A stretch of 64,000 nt of DNA from Chryseobacterium limigenitum (lineage in GTDB: Bacteria; Bacteroidota; Bacteroidia; Flavobacteriales; Weeksellaceae). The stretch spans positions 248,001-312,000 of the forward strand of contig NZ_FPKW01000001.1 of the NCBI RefSeq assembly GCF_900114875.1, read 5' to 3'. The notes under the pieces were generated by a model. It did not search any database, was not told the DNA's origin, and saw only the letters and a list, made by a program, of their open reading frames with translations. Below are positions 63,801 through 64,000 of this stretch, piece after piece. The first letter of the stretch is position 1, and every line of letters begins with the position of its first letter. The translations under genes and the position numbers were made by a program.

Positions 63801-64000
63801 TCCATTCCTTCCACCCCATTGATCTGTTCTTCCAAAGGTACTACAACACTTTTCATTACAGTTTCCGCATTGGCTCCGGTATAGTTTGCTGAAACGCTTA
63901 CTGTGGGAGGTGCAATATCAGGATACTGTGTGACTGGCAGGGAAATTAATCCCAAAACACCGAGAATCACAATCAAAATTGAGATTACGGTGGATAAAAC
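60881..64000 (-). CDS. RND family multidrug efflux permease (AcrB-like), N-terminus off window
   Basis: 1040 residues visible; the frame is open to the right edge, and only about 10 residues should be missing (the visible start is VLSTVISILIVILGVLGLISLP). HAE1-type layout: two sets of six helices with large periplasmic loops after helix 1 and helix 7. VVDDAIVVVEAVHAKME holds the proton-relay aspartates of helix 4; GPTGVFYQQFGITLIIAIIISA and LAKNAILIIEFA are standard. An inner-membrane proton-driven drug pump, paired with the downstream outer-membrane factor. Confidence 0.95.
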   Translation of the reverse strand, partial: VLSTVISILIVILGVLGLISLPVTQYPDIAPPTVSVSANYTGANAETVMKSVVVPLEEQINGVEGMDYITSSAGNDGSAQIQVFFKQGIDPDIAAVNVQNRVTRATPLLPSEVTRSGVVTQKQQTSALMYMSFYSENKDLDDVYLQNFLNINVIPNLKRINGVGDANVFGGKNYSMRVWLDPSKMAAYGLTPDDVTAAINEQSREAAAGSIGQNSGSSFEYIIKYVGKFNEKDQYDNIIIKALPDGQNLMLKDVAKVELAGQSYSGVGENGNNPSISMGIFQTPGSNAQEIIKNIKTYLKSAEGSFPEGVKYTFNFDTNEFLDASIEKVVHTLIEAFILVFIVVYIFLQDFRSTLIPAIAVPVSIVGAFFFLNLFGYSLNLLTLFALVLAIGIVVDDAIVVVEAVHAKMEHGISDAKKATVEAMDEITGAIISITLVMAAVFVPVTFITGPTGVFYQQFGITLIIAIIISAINALTLSPVLCSLFLKPHDAHHAEYKNLNFLQKFFYKFNIAFKTTTDRYGRGFVFLLRHKWVTLIIFAVTGGILFWANSTMKKGFVPTEDRGIIFTDVQLPPGASMERTYNTLKTLQANAMKVPGVQNVTISTGRGFLSGNGSNNGLAFIKLKPFDERKKDNQTSEDITKKLFGISGKVPDAKVVFFQPPSVPGFGNSAGFEMVLLDKSGGDYSALDDKTNEFIGKLMQRPEIEFAQSSFNTKYPQYQMDINVPLAKQVGVSVSTILSTMQGYIGGVYTADFTKYGKQFRVMVQALPENRQNINNLNELYVRTSSGVMSPISQFVTLKKAYGPQSVSRYNLFTSVKITGANSAGFSSGDAITAVQDVAKETLNQNYDVEFTGLTREELNSGSQTLLIFGLSLIFVYFILSAQYESYILPLVVVISLPLGVMGAYFGQKIMGLENNIYFQIALIMLVGLLAKNAILIIEFAVQRRHHGETIVMSAINAAKARLRPILMTSFAFIFGLLPLVLASGIGAVGNRSIATGAAIGLLIGTILGLFVIPVLYVIFQTLQEKVKPIKREEINLAE

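Overview
The window comes from a flavobacterium, most likely Chryseobacterium or a close relative in the Weeksellaceae. This rests on the AT-rich sequence, many promoters with the Bacteroidota -7 box TAnnTTTG, type IX secretion (T9SS) C-terminal sorting tails, a hisGDCBHAF(IE) operon with fused hisB and hisIE, and protein sequences that look like this group. The genus call is inference from family resemblance; no database was searched.

Layout. 1-6.1 kb: DinB-fold proteins, a DEAD-box RNA helicase, nicotinamidase (pncA), an RluB-type pseudouridine synthase and aroB, with several palindromic intergenic repeats and a stray second copy of the pncA leader. 6.3-10.6 kb: five tandem paralogous outer-membrane beta-barrel genes, four preceded by a TGGCA-N6-TTG box resembling a sigma-54 promoter. 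10.7-14.4 kb: purF, purC, a DUF3307 membrane protein and a SatD-like regulator; satD has three 29-bp-spaced palindromes over its promoter. 14.5-31.2 kb: housekeeping genes (acyl-CoA dehydrogenase, thrS, infC, rpmI, rplT, an M19 dipeptidase) mixed with four T9SS cargo proteins (an endonuclease I-type nuclease, a reprolysin-like metallopeptidase and two tandem M28 peptidases). 31.2-38.3 kb: the histidine operon, preceded by a leader peptide containing HHYYHH and an attenuator-type terminator. 38.3-43.2 kb: a four-gene surface-glycan cluster and dapD. 43.3-47.0 kb: small regulators (LytTR, HxlR), an NlpC/P60 lipoprotein, a DoxX protein and hypotheticals.

47.2-54.3 kb is a decayed genomic island bounded by a perfect 65-bp direct repeat that includes the 3' part of tRNA-Ala(GGC). 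It carries an ArdA antirestriction gene, a DoxX gene beside a frameshifted AraC regulator, a secreted repeat protein, gene remnants and long gene-poor stretches. No integrase is visible. 54.5-58.2 kb holds an SGNH/MBOAT O-acyltransferase pair and an OafA-type acyltransferase. 58.2-64 kb holds a GNAT-MarR operon with a palindromic operator, then an RND efflux system (outer-membrane factor and permease; the permease runs off the right edge).

The strongest second-look items are the shared promoter box on the barrel array, the his attenuator, the satD operator array, the tRNA-Ala island, the AUA start inferred for infC, and the duplicated terminator-promoter-peptidase unit. Start codons were moved for several genes because the longest open frame begins with a TTG lying inside the -7 box itself.
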